From Nevskia sp. (GTDB lineage Bacteria; Pseudomonadota; Gammaproteobacteria; Nevskiales; Nevskiaceae): a stretch of DNA of 64,000 nt. Location: positions 1 to 64,000 of the forward strand of contig JADGHB010000002.1 of NCBI GenBank assembly GCA_019689635.1, read 5' to 3'. Below, one piece after another: positions 22,281-35,081 of the stretch. Every line of letters begins with the position of its first letter. The stretch's first letter is position 1. A program made the position numbers and the translations under genes. Below the pieces are notes generated by a model that worked only from the letters and a program-made list of their open reading frames with translations, was not told the DNA's origin and did not search any database.

Positions 22281-24349
22281 CGCCGCTGCCCGCGACGCTC
22301 CTGCGCGAAGCCTCGGGGGCATTGCTGGTGGTGGCCCCCGCCGAAGAGATCGCCAAGCGCATCGAAAGCTTCCTGCGCAACGCCGGACACCCGCTGCACG
22401 CCGCCTGGATCAACGACCTCGAGGATCTCGAGGACGTGCTCAAACGCGACCCGCCGGATCTGGTGCTGTGCGACCAGGCGCTCGAGCACGCGCCGCCGGA
22501 GCGCGTGCTGGCGCTGTGCGCGCAGCTGCGTCCCGACCTGCCGGTGATCGTCATCGGTGCCGAGCACAGTCCCGACGACAGCACGCGCGCGCTCGTCGCC
22601 GGCGCCCAGGATTACGCCGCCTATGGCGATGCCGCGACGCTGCGCCACCTGGAACTGGTGGTGGTTCGCGAGTTCGTCAAACATCACTCCCTGCGCATGC
22701 TGCGGTTGACGCAACAGCGTCTGGCCGATTTCGAGTCGCGCCACCAGCAGCTCACCGCCGGCACCGCCGATGCGGTGGCCCACGTCCAGGAAGGCATTCT
22801 GGCCCAGGCCAACGCCGCCTTCGCCCGCCTGCTCGGCTACGACGATCCCGCCGAGTTGGCCGGCCAGCCGGTGATCGATCTGGTCGCGCCGCCGCAGCGC
22901 GACAAGGTCAAGGAACGTCTGCGCGCAGTGCTCAAAGGCAAACACAACGGCGAACCGCTGGAGCTCGAACTCACCGGCAAGCAGGGGCGGATCGGCGTCA
23001 GCGCGCAGTTGATCCTCGGCAACCAGGACGGCGAGCGCGTCATCGAATTCCTGATCCGGTCCGGCGGCGGCCGCGGCGAACCGGGCTCGACTCGCAGCGC
23101 ATTCCAGGCACGTGACGCGTTCGCCGACGCGCTGGCCGCGCCACCGCCCGACGCCAAGACCGCACGCACCGCGCTGCTGCTGAAGATCGACGCCTTCGAG
23201 CAACTGGAAAACCGCATCGGTTACGTCGAGGCCCAGCAGGTCGCCACACTGCTGGCGGAGTCGGTGCGGACCAGGCTCGCGCCGCAGGATCTGGCGTTCG
23301 CGTTTTCTACCGACGAGCTGGCACTGCTGATCGAACGCGGCGACTATGACGCGACCGAACAATGGGCCGAGTCCCTGCACAAGGAAATCGCCCATCAGGT
23401 GTTCGCCACGCGCGGCCACGAGGCGCAGATCACCGCGACCCTGGCGCTGTATCCGCTCGGTGGACAGGACTCCCCGGCGCAAGTCATCCGCGGTCTGGCC
23501 CAGGAGGTCCGCAAGGCCTCGGTCAAGGGCGGCAACCGAGTGGTCGCGCTGGGTGCGCAAGCCAAGGCCAACCTGGCCGAACGCGAAGACGCGCGGCGCG
23601 CTGCGGCGGTGCGCAAAGCCATCGAGGAAAACCGGCTCAAACTCGCCTATCAATCGATCGCCAGCCTCGAGGGCGAGGCGCGCAGCCACTTCGACGTGCT
23701 GGTACGCCTGCTCGACGAAACCGGCAAGGAATGGTACGCAAGCGAGTTCCTGCCGGCGGCCCAAAAGTTCGGACTCATGCGCGCCATCGACCGCTGGGTG
23801 ACGGCGCGCGCGCTCGCGGTGATCGCCAAGCGCGCCGCCTCCAAGCAGGCCGCCGTGTTGTTCGTCAAGCTGTCCGAGGACACGCTCAAGGACGGCGAGG
23901 CCTTCGTCGCCTGGCTCAAGCCGCTGCTCGCGGCTCAGCCGCTGAAGAACGATGAACTGGTATTCGAGCTGCAGGAGCCGTCGCTACAGAATCACGTGCG
24001 CAAAGCCAAGGCGCTGACCCAAGCTTTGCGCGAATGCGGGGCCGGCATCGCGGTGGAGCATTACGGCCTGAGCGTGAACTCCGCGCAGTTGCTCGACCAT
24101 ATCCCCGCGCAGTTCGTCAAGTTCCATCCTTCGTTCACGCAGAACTTTTCCGACAAAGAGGTGCAGAAAAAGCTCGGCGACCTGGTGGAGAACGCCAAGC
24201 AGCACGGCCGCAAGACCATCGTCTCGCACGTGGAGGACGCCAACGTGATGGCCCGGCTGTGGCAGATGGGGGTGAACTTCATCCAGGGCTTCCACGTACA
24301 GGAACCCGAAGTGGTCCTGATCGCCAGCGACATGGGCCAGCGCGGCTGA
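22259..24349 (+). CDS. FimX-like degenerate GGDEF-EAL c-di-GMP effector
   Basis: A 696-residue cytosolic protein with four modules: REC-like (about 18-130), PAS-like (about 155-265), degenerate GGDEF (about 290-430) and degenerate EAL (about 450-690). The GGDEF equivalent reads STDELALLIE. The EAL motif is replaced by DVLVRLL, and the catalytic DDFGTGY is replaced by EHYGLSVNS. Neither cyclase nor phosphodiesterase activity is therefore expected. The EAL pocket may still bind c-di-GMP, as in FimX, which controls type IV pilus assembly and twitching with PilZ and PilB. No pilus genes are nearby. The ATG at 22259 is nested in the 3' end of epmB, suggesting coupling. Confidence 0.85.
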   Translation: MVGDKPMTPLPATLLREASGALLVVAPAEEIAKRIESFLRNAGHPLHAAWINDLEDLEDVLKRDPPDLVLCDQALEHAPPERVLALCAQLRPDLPVIVIGAEHSPDDSTRALVAGAQDYAAYGDAATLRHLELVVVREFVKHHSLRMLRLTQQRLADFESRHQQLTAGTADAVAHVQEGILAQANAAFARLLGYDDPAELAGQPVIDLVAPPQRDKVKERLRAVLKGKHNGEPLELELTGKQGRIGVSAQLILGNQDGERVIEFLIRSGGGRGEPGSTRSAFQARDAFADALAAPPPDAKTARTALLLKIDAFEQLENRIGYVEAQQVATLLAESVRTRLAPQDLAFAFSTDELALLIERGDYDATEQWAESLHKEIAHQVFATRGHEAQITATLALYPLGGQDSPAQVIRGLAQEVRKASVKGGNRVVALGAQAKANLAEREDARRAAAVRKAIEENRLKLAYQSIASLEGEARSHFDVLVRLLDETGKEWYASEFLPAAQKFGLMRAIDRWVTARALAVIAKRAASKQAAVLFVKLSEDTLKDGEAFVAWLKPLLAAQPLKNDELVFELQEPSLQNHVRKAKALTQALRECGAGIAVEHYGLSVNSAQLLDHIPAQFVKFHPSFTQNFSDKEVQKKLGDLVENAKQHGRKTIVSHVEDANVMARLWQMGVNFIQGFHVQEPEVVLIASDMGQRG

Positions 24350-24436
24350 CCGAAACGCACGCGGAAAGCCTGGTCCGACGAGCCAATCCGACACCCGCGG
24401 GCGCCGGGGAAGACCGCGGAAATCGGACTTGTGCGG

Positions 24437-25315
24437 CTATGCGCTCTGCTGCAGCCGCTGGATGCGCAGCTCCAGCGGCGGATGCGTGGCGAACAGTTGG
24501 CCGACGCCGCCGGCGATGCCGAAGGCGGCCATGTTCTGCGGCAGGGTGGACGGCTCGTGGAGCGCCTTGAGCCGCTCCAGCGCCGCGATCATCTTGCGCT
24601 TGCCGGCCAGCCGTGCGCCGCCGGCGTCGGCGTGGAACTCGCGCCAGCGCGAGAACCAGCACACGATCATCGTCGCCAGGAAGCCCAGCACGATCTGCAG
24701 CAGCATGGAGCTGACGTAATAGCCGATGCCCACGCCGCCGCCGCGGTCGTCGCGGCCGCCGCGCAGGGCGTTGTCGATGACAAATCCAATCACCCGCGAC
24801 AGGAAGATCACGAAGGTGTTGACCACGCCCTGGATCAGGGTCAGCGTGACCATGTCGCCGTTGGCGATGTGAGTGATCTCGTGGCCGAGCACCGCTTCGA
24901 TCTCGTCCTGGTTCATGCTGTTCAGCAGACCGCTGGAGACCGCCACCAGCGCGTGGTTCTTGCTCATGCCGGTGGCGAAGGCGTTGGGCTCCGGCGCGTC
25001 GTAGATCGCCACTTCCGGAGTGCCGATGCCGGCAGCGCGCGCCTCGCGCTCGACGGTGGCCAGCAGCCAGGCCTCGGCGGCCGAGCGCGGCTCATGGATC
25101 ACCTGCGCCCCAGTGCTCATCTTGGCCATCCACTTGGAGGTGGCGAGCGAAATGAACGCGCCGCCCATGCCGAACACCGCGGCGAAGATCAGCAGCATCT
25201 CGTAGTTGAGGCCGCGCTGGGTCAGATAGCGGTCCACGCCGAGCAGGCTGCACACCACCGACAGCACGATCAGCACGGCCAGGTTGGTCGCCAGGAACAG
25301 GACGATGCGCTTCAT
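24437..25315 (-). CDS. htpX: Membrane zinc metalloprotease HtpX
   Basis: Inner-membrane M48 protease that degrades misfolded membrane proteins under envelope or heat stress. The 292-residue length matches the family. There are two N-terminal helices, the zinc motif [12 protein letters not shown] (His-Glu-x-x-His, about residue 143), two further central helices and a downstream glutamate ligand in the REFHADAGG segment. It is convergent with the FimX-like gene (87 bases between, nothing visible) and follows parC on the same strand after 59 bases. Confidence 0.95.
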   Translation of the reverse strand: MKRIVLFLATNLAVLIVLSVVCSLLGVDRYLTQRGLNYEMLLIFAAVFGMGGAFISLATSKWMAKMSTGAQVIHEPRSAAEAWLLATVEREARAAGIGTPEVAIYDAPEPNAFATGMSKNHALVAVSSGLLNSMNQDEIEAVLGHEITHIANGDMVTLTLIQGVVNTFVIFLSRVIGFVIDNALRGGRDDRGGGVGIGYYVSSMLLQIVLGFLATMIVCWFSRWREFHADAGGARLAGKRKMIAALERLKALHEPSTLPQNMAAFGIAGGVGQLFATHPPLELRIQRLQQSA

Positions 25316-25374
25316 CGATTTTTACTCGCTTTTCACGGGTCGCCGGGGGAAATGTGGTGGCTTAGACGCCAGAC

Positions 25375-27615
25375 TCAAGGACCGAGTTCACCGCCGGTCG
25401 GCGGCGGCACGCGCAGGGCCTCCACCTGACGGTAGCCGCGCGGCAGGTGCAGGCCGCGCGCGGCGCGACTGCCGACGTAGTGCTCCAGATCCGCGGGTTT
25501 GAGCGTGAGCGTGCGCTTGCCGCTGAGCACCACGAGCGCCGCACCCGGCGGCAGCACCGCCGCGGCCACGATGCGATCCTCGCCCTTGAGCGTGACGAGC
25601 TTGTTGCCCTTGCCCTTGGCCAGCTCCGGCAGCTCCGCCACCGGAAAGACCAGCAGGCGCCCCTCGGCGGTGGCCAGCGCCAGCCGGTCGCGCGCCGGCT
25701 CGCGCGTGGCGCAGGGTGGAAAGGGCGGCAAGGCCAGGCTGATCACCGCCTTGCCGGCGCGGTTGCGGCCGGCCAAGTCTTCGAGCTTGACCACGAAGCC
25801 GTAGCCGTCGGCACCGCCGATCACGTAGCGGTCGGTCGCCTCGCCCAGCATCAGCCCCGCGACCGTCGCGCCGTCCTGCAAATCCAGCCGCGTGGTCACC
25901 GGCTCGCCCTGCCCGCGCGCGGAAGGCAGTTCGCGCGGATTGAGCGTGTAGGCGCGGCCGCGCGAGTCGAGCAGGATCAGGAGCTGGTTGCTGCGTCCTT
26001 CGACCGCGCACAGCAGCGCGTCGCCGGCCTTGTAGGACAGCGCTGCCGCGTCGATGCCGTGGCCCTTGGCGGCGCGGATCCAGCCGGCGCGCGACAGCAC
26101 CACGGTGAGCGGCTCGGCGGGGACGATTTCCTCGACCGCCAGGGCCTGCGCCGCGGGCCGCGCCACGATCGGGCAGCGGCGCGCGTCGCCGTATTTCTTC
26201 GCATCCTCGCCCAGCTCCTGGCCGACCTGCTTCTTGAGCCTGGCCTCGGCGCCGAGCAGCTCCTGAAGCGCCTGGCGCTCGGCGGCGAGCGCCTTCTGCT
26301 CGGTCTTGATCTGCACTTCTTCGATCTTCTGCAGGTGGCGCAGCTTGAGATCGAGGATCGCCTCGGCCTGGATCTCGCTTAACTTGAAGCGTCGCATCAG
26401 CTCGGCCTTGGGATCGTCCTCGTGGCGGATGATGCGGATCACCTCGTCGATGTTGAGATAGGCGATCAACAGGCCGTCGAGGACGTGCAGACGCTCCTCG
26501 ACTTTGGCGAGGCGGTGCTCCAGCCGCCGCCGCACGGTGGCGAGGCGGAAGCTCAGCCACTCGCTCAGGATCTCGCGCAGGTTCTTGACCCGCGGCCGGC
26601 CGTCCAGACCGATCATGTTGAGATTGACGCGCACGTTCTTCTCGAGATCGGTGGTGGCGAACAGGTGCGCCATCAGCGCCTCGACGTCCACGCGATTGCT
26701 GCGCGGGATGATGACGATGCGCGTGGGATTCTCGTGATCGGATTCGTCGCGCAGGTCTTCCACCAGCGGCAGCTTCTTGGCGCGCATCTGCTCGGCGATC
26801 TGTTCCAGCACGCGGGCCGGCGAGACCTGGTGCGGCAGATGGGTCACCACGATATTGCCGTCCTCCTCGCGCTCCCAGCGCGCGCGCAGCCGCACCTGGC
26901 CGGTGCCGGTCTCGTACAGCTTGCGCAGCTCCTCGGCGTCGCTGACGATCTCGCAGCCCGTGGGGAAATCCGGCGCCGGCAGGTGTTCCATCAGCTCAGC
27001 CACCGTTGCCCGGGGATGCTTGAGCAGGTGCTGGCAGGCCGCGGCCAGCTCGCGCAGATTGTGCGGCGGGATGTCGGTGGCCATGCCCACCGCGATGCCG
27101 GTGGTGCCATTGACCAGGATGTTGGGCAGCCGCGCCGGCAGGAGCTTCGGTTCCTGCAGGGTGCCGTCGAAGTTCGGCACCCAGTCGACCGTGCCCTGCT
27201 CGAGTTCGGCGAGCAGCGTGGCCGCGTAGGGCGCGAGCCGGGCCTCGGTGTAGCGCATCGCGGCGAAGGACTTGGGATCGTCCGGCGAGCCCCAGTTCCC
27301 CTGTCCGTCGATCAGCGGGTAGCGATAGGAAAACGGCTGGGCCATCGTCACCATCGCCTCGTAGCAGGCCGAGTCGCCGTGCGGATGGAACTTGCCGATG
27401 ACGTCGCCCACGGTGCGCGCGGATTTCTTCGGCTTGGACTGCGCCGACAGCCCCAGCTCGCTCATCGCGTAAACGATGCGCCGCTGCACGGGCTTGAGCC
27501 CGTCGGCGATGTGCGGCAGCGCGCGGTCCAGCACCACGTACATCGAGTAGTCGAGATACGCCTTCTCGGCGAAGACGCGCAGCGGCAGGCGTTCGATTTC
27601 GGTCGTTTCGGTCAT
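25375..27615 (-). CDS. parC: DNA topoisomerase IV subunit A
   Basis: Breakage-reunion subunit of topoisomerase IV, which decatenates daughter chromosomes. The 746-residue product has the winged-helix/tower core with catalytic Tyr122 ([12 protein letters not shown]) and a shortened beta-pinwheel C-terminal domain without the gyrase GyrA-box, which distinguishes it from GyrA. Quinolone-determining positions are wild type: S82 and E86 in [10 protein letters not shown]. It follows parE by 33 bases on the same strand and is very probably co-transcribed with it. Confidence 0.96.
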   Translation of the reverse strand: MTETTEIERLPLRVFAEKAYLDYSMYVVLDRALPHIADGLKPVQRRIVYAMSELGLSAQSKPKKSARTVGDVIGKFHPHGDSACYEAMVTMAQPFSYRYPLIDGQGNWGSPDDPKSFAAMRYTEARLAPYAATLLAELEQGTVDWVPNFDGTLQEPKLLPARLPNILVNGTTGIAVGMATDIPPHNLRELAAACQHLLKHPRATVAELMEHLPAPDFPTGCEIVSDAEELRKLYETGTGQVRLRARWEREEDGNIVVTHLPHQVSPARVLEQIAEQMRAKKLPLVEDLRDESDHENPTRIVIIPRSNRVDVEALMAHLFATTDLEKNVRVNLNMIGLDGRPRVKNLREILSEWLSFRLATVRRRLEHRLAKVEERLHVLDGLLIAYLNIDEVIRIIRHEDDPKAELMRRFKLSEIQAEAILDLKLRHLQKIEEVQIKTEQKALAAERQALQELLGAEARLKKQVGQELGEDAKKYGDARRCPIVARPAAQALAVEEIVPAEPLTVVLSRAGWIRAAKGHGIDAAALSYKAGDALLCAVEGRSNQLLILLDSRGRAYTLNPRELPSARGQGEPVTTRLDLQDGATVAGLMLGEATDRYVIGGADGYGFVVKLEDLAGRNRAGKAVISLALPPFPPCATREPARDRLALATAEGRLLVFPVAELPELAKGKGNKLVTLKGEDRIVAAAVLPPGAALVVLSGKRTLTLKPADLEHYVGSRAARGLHLPRGYRQVEALRVPPPTGGELGP

Positions 27616-27648
27616 GACATTCGAATCCCTCGGCGGCGAGCGCGGCGA

Positions 27649-30115
<2,467 letters not shown>

Positions 30116-30118
30116 CGC

Positions 30119-30733
30119 TCAAGGTTCCCAGGCGTGCATCTGCGCCTTCAACTTCTGCTTGGCCCGTGCCAGGTGCGACTTCACGGTGCCGAGCGGACAG
30201 CCGAGCACATAGGCCGCCTCTTCGTGACTGCGATCCAGATAGTAGCACTGCACGATCGCGGCGCGTTCCGCGTCCGATAGCCGCGCCAGCGCGCGCTGCA
30301 GATCAGCGGAGAGTTCGGCCGCGGCGGCTTCCCGCTGCGGACCGGCCGCCCCGTCCGCCAGGGTCGTTTCCGGGTCCAGCCCCGATTCCTGCGACTCGTC
30401 CAGCGATTCCTGCGGGCGCTGCGTGCGCGCGTGCATGAGAAAGACGTTGTAGGCGATGCGGTAGATCCAGGTGGAGAAGCGCGCATCGCCGCGGAACTGG
30501 TCGAGCTTGCGCCAGGCCTGCAGAAACGCCTCTTGCGCCAGGTCATCGGCCAGCGCCTCGTCGCCTTTGCACAGGCGGCGCAGCAGCGCGCGCACCGCGC
30601 CCTGGTGGCGGCGCACCAGCACGGCGTAGGCATTGCGCTCGCCCAGCCGCACCCGCGCGACCAGCGCGGCATCGGGCGGACCGCCGTCGGCAGGCGGCGG
30701 TGCCGGCCTCGCCGTCCGCACGCCGGGACTCAC
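30119..30733 (-). CDS. ECF-type RNA polymerase sigma factor
   Basis: A 204-residue extracytoplasmic-function sigma factor. Region 2 is seen as DDLAQEAFLQAWRKLDQFRG with the -10-binding FSTWIYRIAYN. Region 4 is seen as LSDAERAAIVQCYYLDRSHE followed by the helix-turn-helix LGCPLGTVKSHLARAKQKL. A Pro/Ala-rich linker separates them. The start is a GTG at 30733 overlapping the stop of the preceding DUF6249-like gene by four bases. The likely anti-sigma follows after four bases. The target promoter is unknown. Confidence 0.92.
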   Translation of the reverse strand: MSPGVRTARPAPPPADGGPPDAALVARVRLGERNAYAVLVRRHQGAVRALLRRLCKGDEALADDLAQEAFLQAWRKLDQFRGDARFSTWIYRIAYNVFLMHARTQRPQESLDESQESGLDPETTLADGAAGPQREAAAAELSADLQRALARLSDAERAAIVQCYYLDRSHEEAAYVLGCPLGTVKSHLARAKQKLKAQMHAWEP

Positions 30734-31173
30734 GGGTTGGTCTTGTCGCGCTCAAGTTTCCAGGCGATCAGCCGCCCCAGGCCGATGAAGAACGGAATCA
30801 GGGCGAAACCGACCGCCTCCTCTCCGCCGGCGAAATAGAATCCCGCCGCAAGACCCAGGCCGACGCCGATCAGCGACAGCCCGCTACTCAGGTCCGAGCG
30901 CCCGCGCCGCGGCTCCATGAACAGCTCGGGCGGCACCGGTTGGCCCTTCTCCGCGAGCTTGAGCGCCGTTTCCTGCTGCAGGCGCATGCGGCGCGCGCGC
31001 GCCCACAGCACGGCGACGACGATCAGGATCGGCGTGAGAAAGGTCAGGATCACCGCCGTCAGGCCGATCAGCTCGCCCATGATGGCGGCATGCGAGTTCG
31101 CGACATCCCCGAGCTTGTCCAGCCCCTGGATGTTCACGGTGGCGGTTTCCGCATCGAGTATCGGCAGCAACAT
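30730..31173 (-). CDS. DUF6249-like membrane protein
   Basis: A 147-residue protein with a short N-terminal extracytoplasmic segment, one strong helix (about 38-60), a basic cytosolic stretch RARRMRLQQETALKLAEKGQ, then two further hydrophobic segments near the C-terminus. The pattern of helix, basic coil, E-K-G-x-P-V-P and paired helices is that of the DUF6249 family, often encoded with ECF sigma factors. It is the first gene of a three-gene minus-strand operon, ending in a four-base overlap with the sigma gene. Function unknown; a role in sensing or in the regulated response is inference. Confidence 0.75.
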   Translation of the reverse strand: MLLPILDAETATVNIQGLDKLGDVANSHAAIMGELIGLTAVILTFLTPILIVVAVLWARARRMRLQQETALKLAEKGQPVPPELFMEPRRGRSDLSSGLSLIGVGLGLAAGFYFAGGEEAVGFALIPFFIGLGRLIAWKLERDKTNP

Positions 31174-31298
31174 TCGGTATTCCTCGCTTGCGCGCCGGCT
31201 GGCGCTGAACTGGCACGAGTTGGATGCACGCCCCCGTCCCGGCGGATGCAGATCCCGGCCGGCAGTTCTACACTAGCTCAAACCTTCGGCGAGCGCCC

Positions 31299-31586
31299 AT
31301 GAATTCCCGTTCGACCCGGCCCGACAAAGAAAGCGCCGACCCAAGCGCCGCATCCGCAAATTCCGACCCGGTGGCGCGTTTCGAAGCCGCGCTCAAGGAA
31401 CTGGAGGAGATCGTCGCGCGCATGGAAGACGGCGAGCTGCCGCTGGAGCAGTCGCTGCAACTGTTCGAGCGCGGCGTGGCCCTGGCCCGCGACTGCCGGG
31501 CGGCGCTCGACACTGCCGAGCTGCGCGTCAAGACCCTGCTGGACAACGAGTCCGCAACGACCCCGCCGGATCCCTCAGAAGACTGA
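31299..31586 (+). CDS. xseB: Exodeoxyribonuclease VII small subunit
   Basis: A 95-residue protein whose coiled-coil helix pair, [20 protein letters not shown] followed by [20 protein letters not shown], is the XseB signature. It binds XseA to form exonuclease VII, which degrades single-stranded DNA. The N-terminal ~28 residues are low complexity. In many proteobacteria ispA and dxs follow xseB; here the gene stands alone and converges on cysG with a 12-base overlap. A candidate -10 TACACT lies at 31269-31274. Confidence 0.92.
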   Translation: MNSRSTRPDKESADPSAASANSDPVARFEAALKELEEIVARMEDGELPLEQSLQLFERGVALARDCRAALDTAELRVKTLLDNESATTPPDPSED

Positions 31587-32999
31587 GCCGGCGGCGCGGG
31601 GCGAGGGCTGCGCGTCCCAGCTCAGCTTTTCCCTCAAGCGCACCACCTCGCCCACGATCAACAGGCTCGCGCCGGCCACGCCCGCGGCGGCGACTTTTTC
31701 CGGCAGGTCGGAGAGCGTGCCGACGATCACCCGCTGCCGCGGCGTGGTGCCCTCCACCACCAGCGCGGCCGGCCAGTCGGCCGGCAGACCGTGGGCGGTG
31801 AACTGGGCGCACAGCTGCGGCAAGGTCTGCAATCCCATGTACACCACCACGGTCTGCCCGCGCTGCGTCAGCAGCGGCCAGTTGAGCGGCGGCACACCGC
31901 CGGCGTGGGCGTGGCCGGTGACGAACACGCAGGCTTGCGCGTAATCGCGGTGGGTGAGCGGAATGCCGGCATAGGCGGCGCAGCCGTTGGCGGCGGTGAT
32001 GCCCGGCACGATCTGGAAAGGGATGCCGTGGGCGGCCAGCGTCTCGATCTCTTCCCCGCCGCGGCCGAAGACGAAAGGATCGCCGCCCTTGAGCCGCAAC
32101 ACGCGTTGGCCGGCCTGCGCGCGCCGCACCAGCTCGGCGTTGATTTCTTCCTGGGACATCTCGTGCTGCCGGGCGCGCTTGCCGACGAACACGCGCTCGG
32201 CGTCGCGGCGCACGAGCTCCAGGATCGCCGGCGGCAGCAGTCGGTCGTAGAGCACCGCATCGGCCTGCTGCATGAGGCGCAGGGCGCGAAAGGTGAGCAG
32301 GTCGGGATCGCCCGGTCCGGCGCCGACCAGATAGACCTCGCCGCGCGGCGCCTGGCCTGCGAGCAGCCGCTCGAACTCGCTGCGCGCCAGCGCGTCATCG
32401 CCGCGCAGCACCGCCTCGGCGCCGGGACCGTCGAGAAAACGTTCCCAAAAGACGCGCCGCGCCGCTTCGGGCAAGCGTTCGGCCACGCGCGCGCGCAGCG
32501 CGCCCATGAACTCCGCCAGCTTGCCGTAGCGCGCCGGCAACCAGGCCTCCAGCCGCTCGCGGACCCGCCGCGCCAATAGCGGCGCGCTGCCGGCGCTGGC
32601 CACCGCCACGGTCAGCGGCGCGCGGTCCACGATCGCGGGCGTGATGAAGCTGGAATGCTCGGGATCGTCCACCGCGTTCACCGGCACGTTGGCGGCGTGC
32701 GCGGCGGCGGCCACGCTGCGATTCAGCGCGCGGTCATCGGTGGCGGCGATCACCAGCCGGCAACCGGCGACCTGCACGGGATCGAAGTCGCGGGCGAGAT
32801 GGCGGATCTGCCGCGCTTCGGCGAGCGCCTCGAGCTCGGCGTTGAGCAGGCGCGCGACCACTTCGATCTTCGGTCCGGCACGCAGCAGCAGCCGGATCTT
32901 GCGCGCCGCCACCTCGCCGCCGCCGACCACCAGCACGCGCGCGCCGCGCAAGCGCAGGAACACCGGGAAGTAGGACAGCGCGGGGCCGGACTCGGTCAT
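31575..32999 (-). CDS. cysG: Siroheme synthase, trifunctional
   Basis: Makes siroheme from uroporphyrinogen III. The N-terminal half (about 1-210) is the precorrin-2 dehydrogenase/sirohydrochlorin ferrochelatase with [18 protein letters not shown]. The C-terminal half (about 215-474) is uroporphyrinogen III C-methyltransferase with [36 protein letters not shown] and [15 protein letters not shown]. Length and domain order match enteric CysG. The product is the cofactor for the sulfite reductase encoded at 35082-36773, which makes a functional cluster with cysB and cysI. Confidence 0.96.
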   Translation of the reverse strand: MTESGPALSYFPVFLRLRGARVLVVGGGEVAARKIRLLLRAGPKIEVVARLLNAELEALAEARQIRHLARDFDPVQVAGCRLVIAATDDRALNRSVAAAAHAANVPVNAVDDPEHSSFITPAIVDRAPLTVAVASAGSAPLLARRVRERLEAWLPARYGKLAEFMGALRARVAERLPEAARRVFWERFLDGPGAEAVLRGDDALARSEFERLLAGQAPRGEVYLVGAGPGDPDLLTFRALRLMQQADAVLYDRLLPPAILELVRRDAERVFVGKRARQHEMSQEEINAELVRRAQAGQRVLRLKGGDPFVFGRGGEEIETLAAHGIPFQIVPGITAANGCAAYAGIPLTHRDYAQACVFVTGHAHAGGVPPLNWPLLTQRGQTVVVYMGLQTLPQLCAQFTAHGLPADWPAALVVEGTTPRQRVIVGTLSDLPEKVAAAGVAGASLLIVGEVVRLREKLSWDAQPSPRAAGSVF

Positions 33000-33037
33000 G
33001 GCCCGATTGTGCGGCGAGTTTCCTGCGCAGGCAAAAG

Positions 33038-33897
33038 TCAGCGCATCTCGGCGTTCGCCGTACGGGCGGCGGCTCCCGAGGCGACGACCGCCGGCGTTTC
33101 GGGCGGCAGCAGCGCCTTGTACAGCGTCGTGCCGCCCACCACGAGCAGCAGACCGGCGACCGCCTGCTTGAGCGTGCGTCCGTCGAGTCCGAAAGCGAAC
33201 CGGCTGCCCAGCCAGATGCCGGGCAAGGCGCCGATCAACAGCCAGCCGAGATCGAATAATCCACCGTGCCGAGCCGGGCGTGGCCGAGGCCGGCGATGGC
33301 GGTGATCAGCACGGCGTGGGCAAGGTCGCTGCCGACCAGCTTGATCGGCTCGTGACGCGGATACAGCAACAGCAGCAGCATCATCCCGATGACGCCCGCG
33401 CCGACCGAGGAGATCGTCACCACCGTGCCGATCAATACCCCGGAGGCCACGGTGAGACCGCGTTGCCAACGCGGATCGTGTTTGGGCGAGTTCAGGCGCG
33501 CCGAGGGCCGCAGCCGTTCGGCGATGACCTCCTGGAACAGGGTGAACAGGGCCGTGATCACGATCGCCCCGGACAGCGTCAGCTTGATGAGGCGGTCGAG
33601 CGTCACGCCGTGATCGAGACTCTTGAGCCACCACAAAGTCACCAGCACGGCCGGCACGCTGCCCGCCGCCTGCCACGCGACGATGCGCCAGTCCACCGAG
33701 CCGTTGCGGCGGTGCAGCCACACGGCGAAGGACTTGCTGATCGCGGCAAAGAGCAGGTCGGTGCCCACCGCCAGCGCCGGGGCCACGCCGTAAAACAGGA
33801 TCAGCACCGGCGTCATCAACGAGCCGCCGCCGACGCCGGTGGCGCCGACCGCGGCGCCGACCAGCAGACCTGCCAGCGTATAGCCGATGCCGTGCAT
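33038..33897 (-). pseudogene. TauE/SafE-family permease, copy 2, frameshifted
   Basis: Two minus-strand frames join into a protein of about 286 residues. The first frame runs MHGIGYTLAGLLVGAAVG through GLGHARLGTVD. The second continues as LFDLGWLLIGALPGIWLGS, which aligns with GLLANLLLGSIPGIVLGS of the copy at 17636. Restoring one base near 33255-33262 reconnects them. Motifs GATGVGGGSLMTPVLIL and SSVGAGVIGMMLLLLLYP are intact. It is divergent from cysB (101 bases between) and sits with cysG and cysI, so a sulfite or sulfate-related transport role under CysB control is plausible. It may be a true pseudogene or a sequencing error. Confidence 0.8.
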
Positions 33898-33998
33898 GGG
33901 AGTTCCCAACGAGACGTCCCGCACCTTAGCGGCGGCCCGGATGATAAGAAAGGAATAGTTCGATATGCTTTCAGAACCGGAAGGCATATGGGTCCGAC

Positions 33999-34991
33999 AT
34001 GAAGCTGCGCCAGCTCCACTACATCCACGAGGTCGCCAACCGCGGACTGAACGTCACGGCGGCGGCGGAAGCCTTGTTCACCTCGCAGCCCGGCGTGTCC
34101 AAGCAGATCCGCCTGCTGGAAGAGGAGCTGGGCGTGGACATCTTCCTGCGCAACGGCAAGCAGTTGTCCGAAATCACGCCCGCCGGACAACGCATCCTCG
34201 AGTACGCCCGGCGGCTGCTGCGCGAGGAGCAGAACATCCGCAAAGTGGCCGAGGAGTTCCGCGACACCGACAGCGGCGATCTGGCGCTGGCCACCACCCA
34301 CACCCAGGCGCGCTACGCGCTGCCGCCGGTGATCGAAAAGTTCCGCAAGCGCTATCCCAAGGTCCGCCTGCACCTGCACCAGGGCAGTCCGCCGCAAATC
34401 GCCAAGTTCGCGGCCGAGGGCGGGGCCGATTTCGCCATCGCCACCGAGGCGCTTGAGCATTTCGAGCAGCTCGTGATGCTGCCCTGCTACCACTGGAACC
34501 GCTGCGTGCTGGTCCCGCCGCAGCATCCGCTGGCCCACAAGGCGCGCGGCCGCCATCGCCTGACGCTGGCCGAGATCGCGGCCCATCCGATCGTCACGTA
34601 CACCTTCGGCTTCACCGGCCGCTCCAAGCTCGACCAGGCCTTCGCCGCCCACGGACTCAAGCCCGACGTGGTGCTCACCGCGGTGGACGCCGACGTGATC
34701 AAGACCTACGTGCGGCTGGGACTGGGCATCGGCATCGTGGCGGCCATGGCCTATGACGAGAAGGCCGACCGCGATCTGGTGCGGCTGCCCGCCGATCACC
34801 TGTTCGAACCCAGCACCACCTACATCGGCTTCCGCCACGGCATGTTCTTGCGCGCCTACATGTACGACTTCATCGAGCTCTTCGCGCCCCACTTGACGCG
34901 CGAGCTGGTGGACGAGGTCGCCGCCATCGGCGACCACGATGCGCGCAGCCGCCGCATCCAGGATCTGGTCGCCAAGCTGCGGCTGGTGTAG
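33999..34991 (+). CDS. cysB: LysR-type regulator CysB
   Basis: A 330-residue LysR-family activator of cysteine and sulfate assimilation genes, with N-acetylserine or O-acetylserine as usual inducer. The N-terminal winged HTH reads MKLRQLHYIHEVANRGLNVT with SQPGVSKQIRLLEEELG. The effector domain contains ATTHTQARYALP, the characteristic CysB segment that includes the ligand-binding Thr residues. Typical CysB is about 324 residues. The gene lies between the divergent TauE/SafE copy 2 and cysI, both probable targets. Confidence 0.94.
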   Translation: MKLRQLHYIHEVANRGLNVTAAAEALFTSQPGVSKQIRLLEEELGVDIFLRNGKQLSEITPAGQRILEYARRLLREEQNIRKVAEEFRDTDSGDLALATTHTQARYALPPVIEKFRKRYPKVRLHLHQGSPPQIAKFAAEGGADFAIATEALEHFEQLVMLPCYHWNRCVLVPPQHPLAHKARGRHRLTLAEIAAHPIVTYTFGFTGRSKLDQAFAAHGLKPDVVLTAVDADVIKTYVRLGLGIGIVAAMAYDEKADRDLVRLPADHLFEPSTTYIGFRHGMFLRAYMYDFIELFAPHLTRELVDEVAAIGDHDARSRRIQDLVAKLRLV

Positions 34992-35014
34992 CGGCCCTCT
35001 CGAAATCGAATAAG

Positions 35015-35027
35015 AAGTTATTAACTT
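35015..35027. promoter_or_regulatory. Candidate CysB operator upstream of cysI
   Basis: AAGTTATTAACTT is a perfect 13-base palindrome inside a strikingly AT-rich stretch (35008-35030) in an otherwise GC-rich region between cysB and cysI. CysB sites are generally AT-rich and contain ATAA/TTAT elements. The palindrome lies 55 bases before the cysI start, compatible with an activator upstream of, or overlapping, the -35 region. Confidence 0.5.
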
Positions 35028-35081
35028 ATACCCGGCGGCGGACTCTACAGTGCGCTTCCCCGCGACCGCGACAGGGCTGCG

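Noticed and set aside
31211-31228. Possible sigma54 -24/-12 promoter (TGGCAC ... TGCA)
   Set aside because: The GG and GC elements are two bases out of the required spacing.
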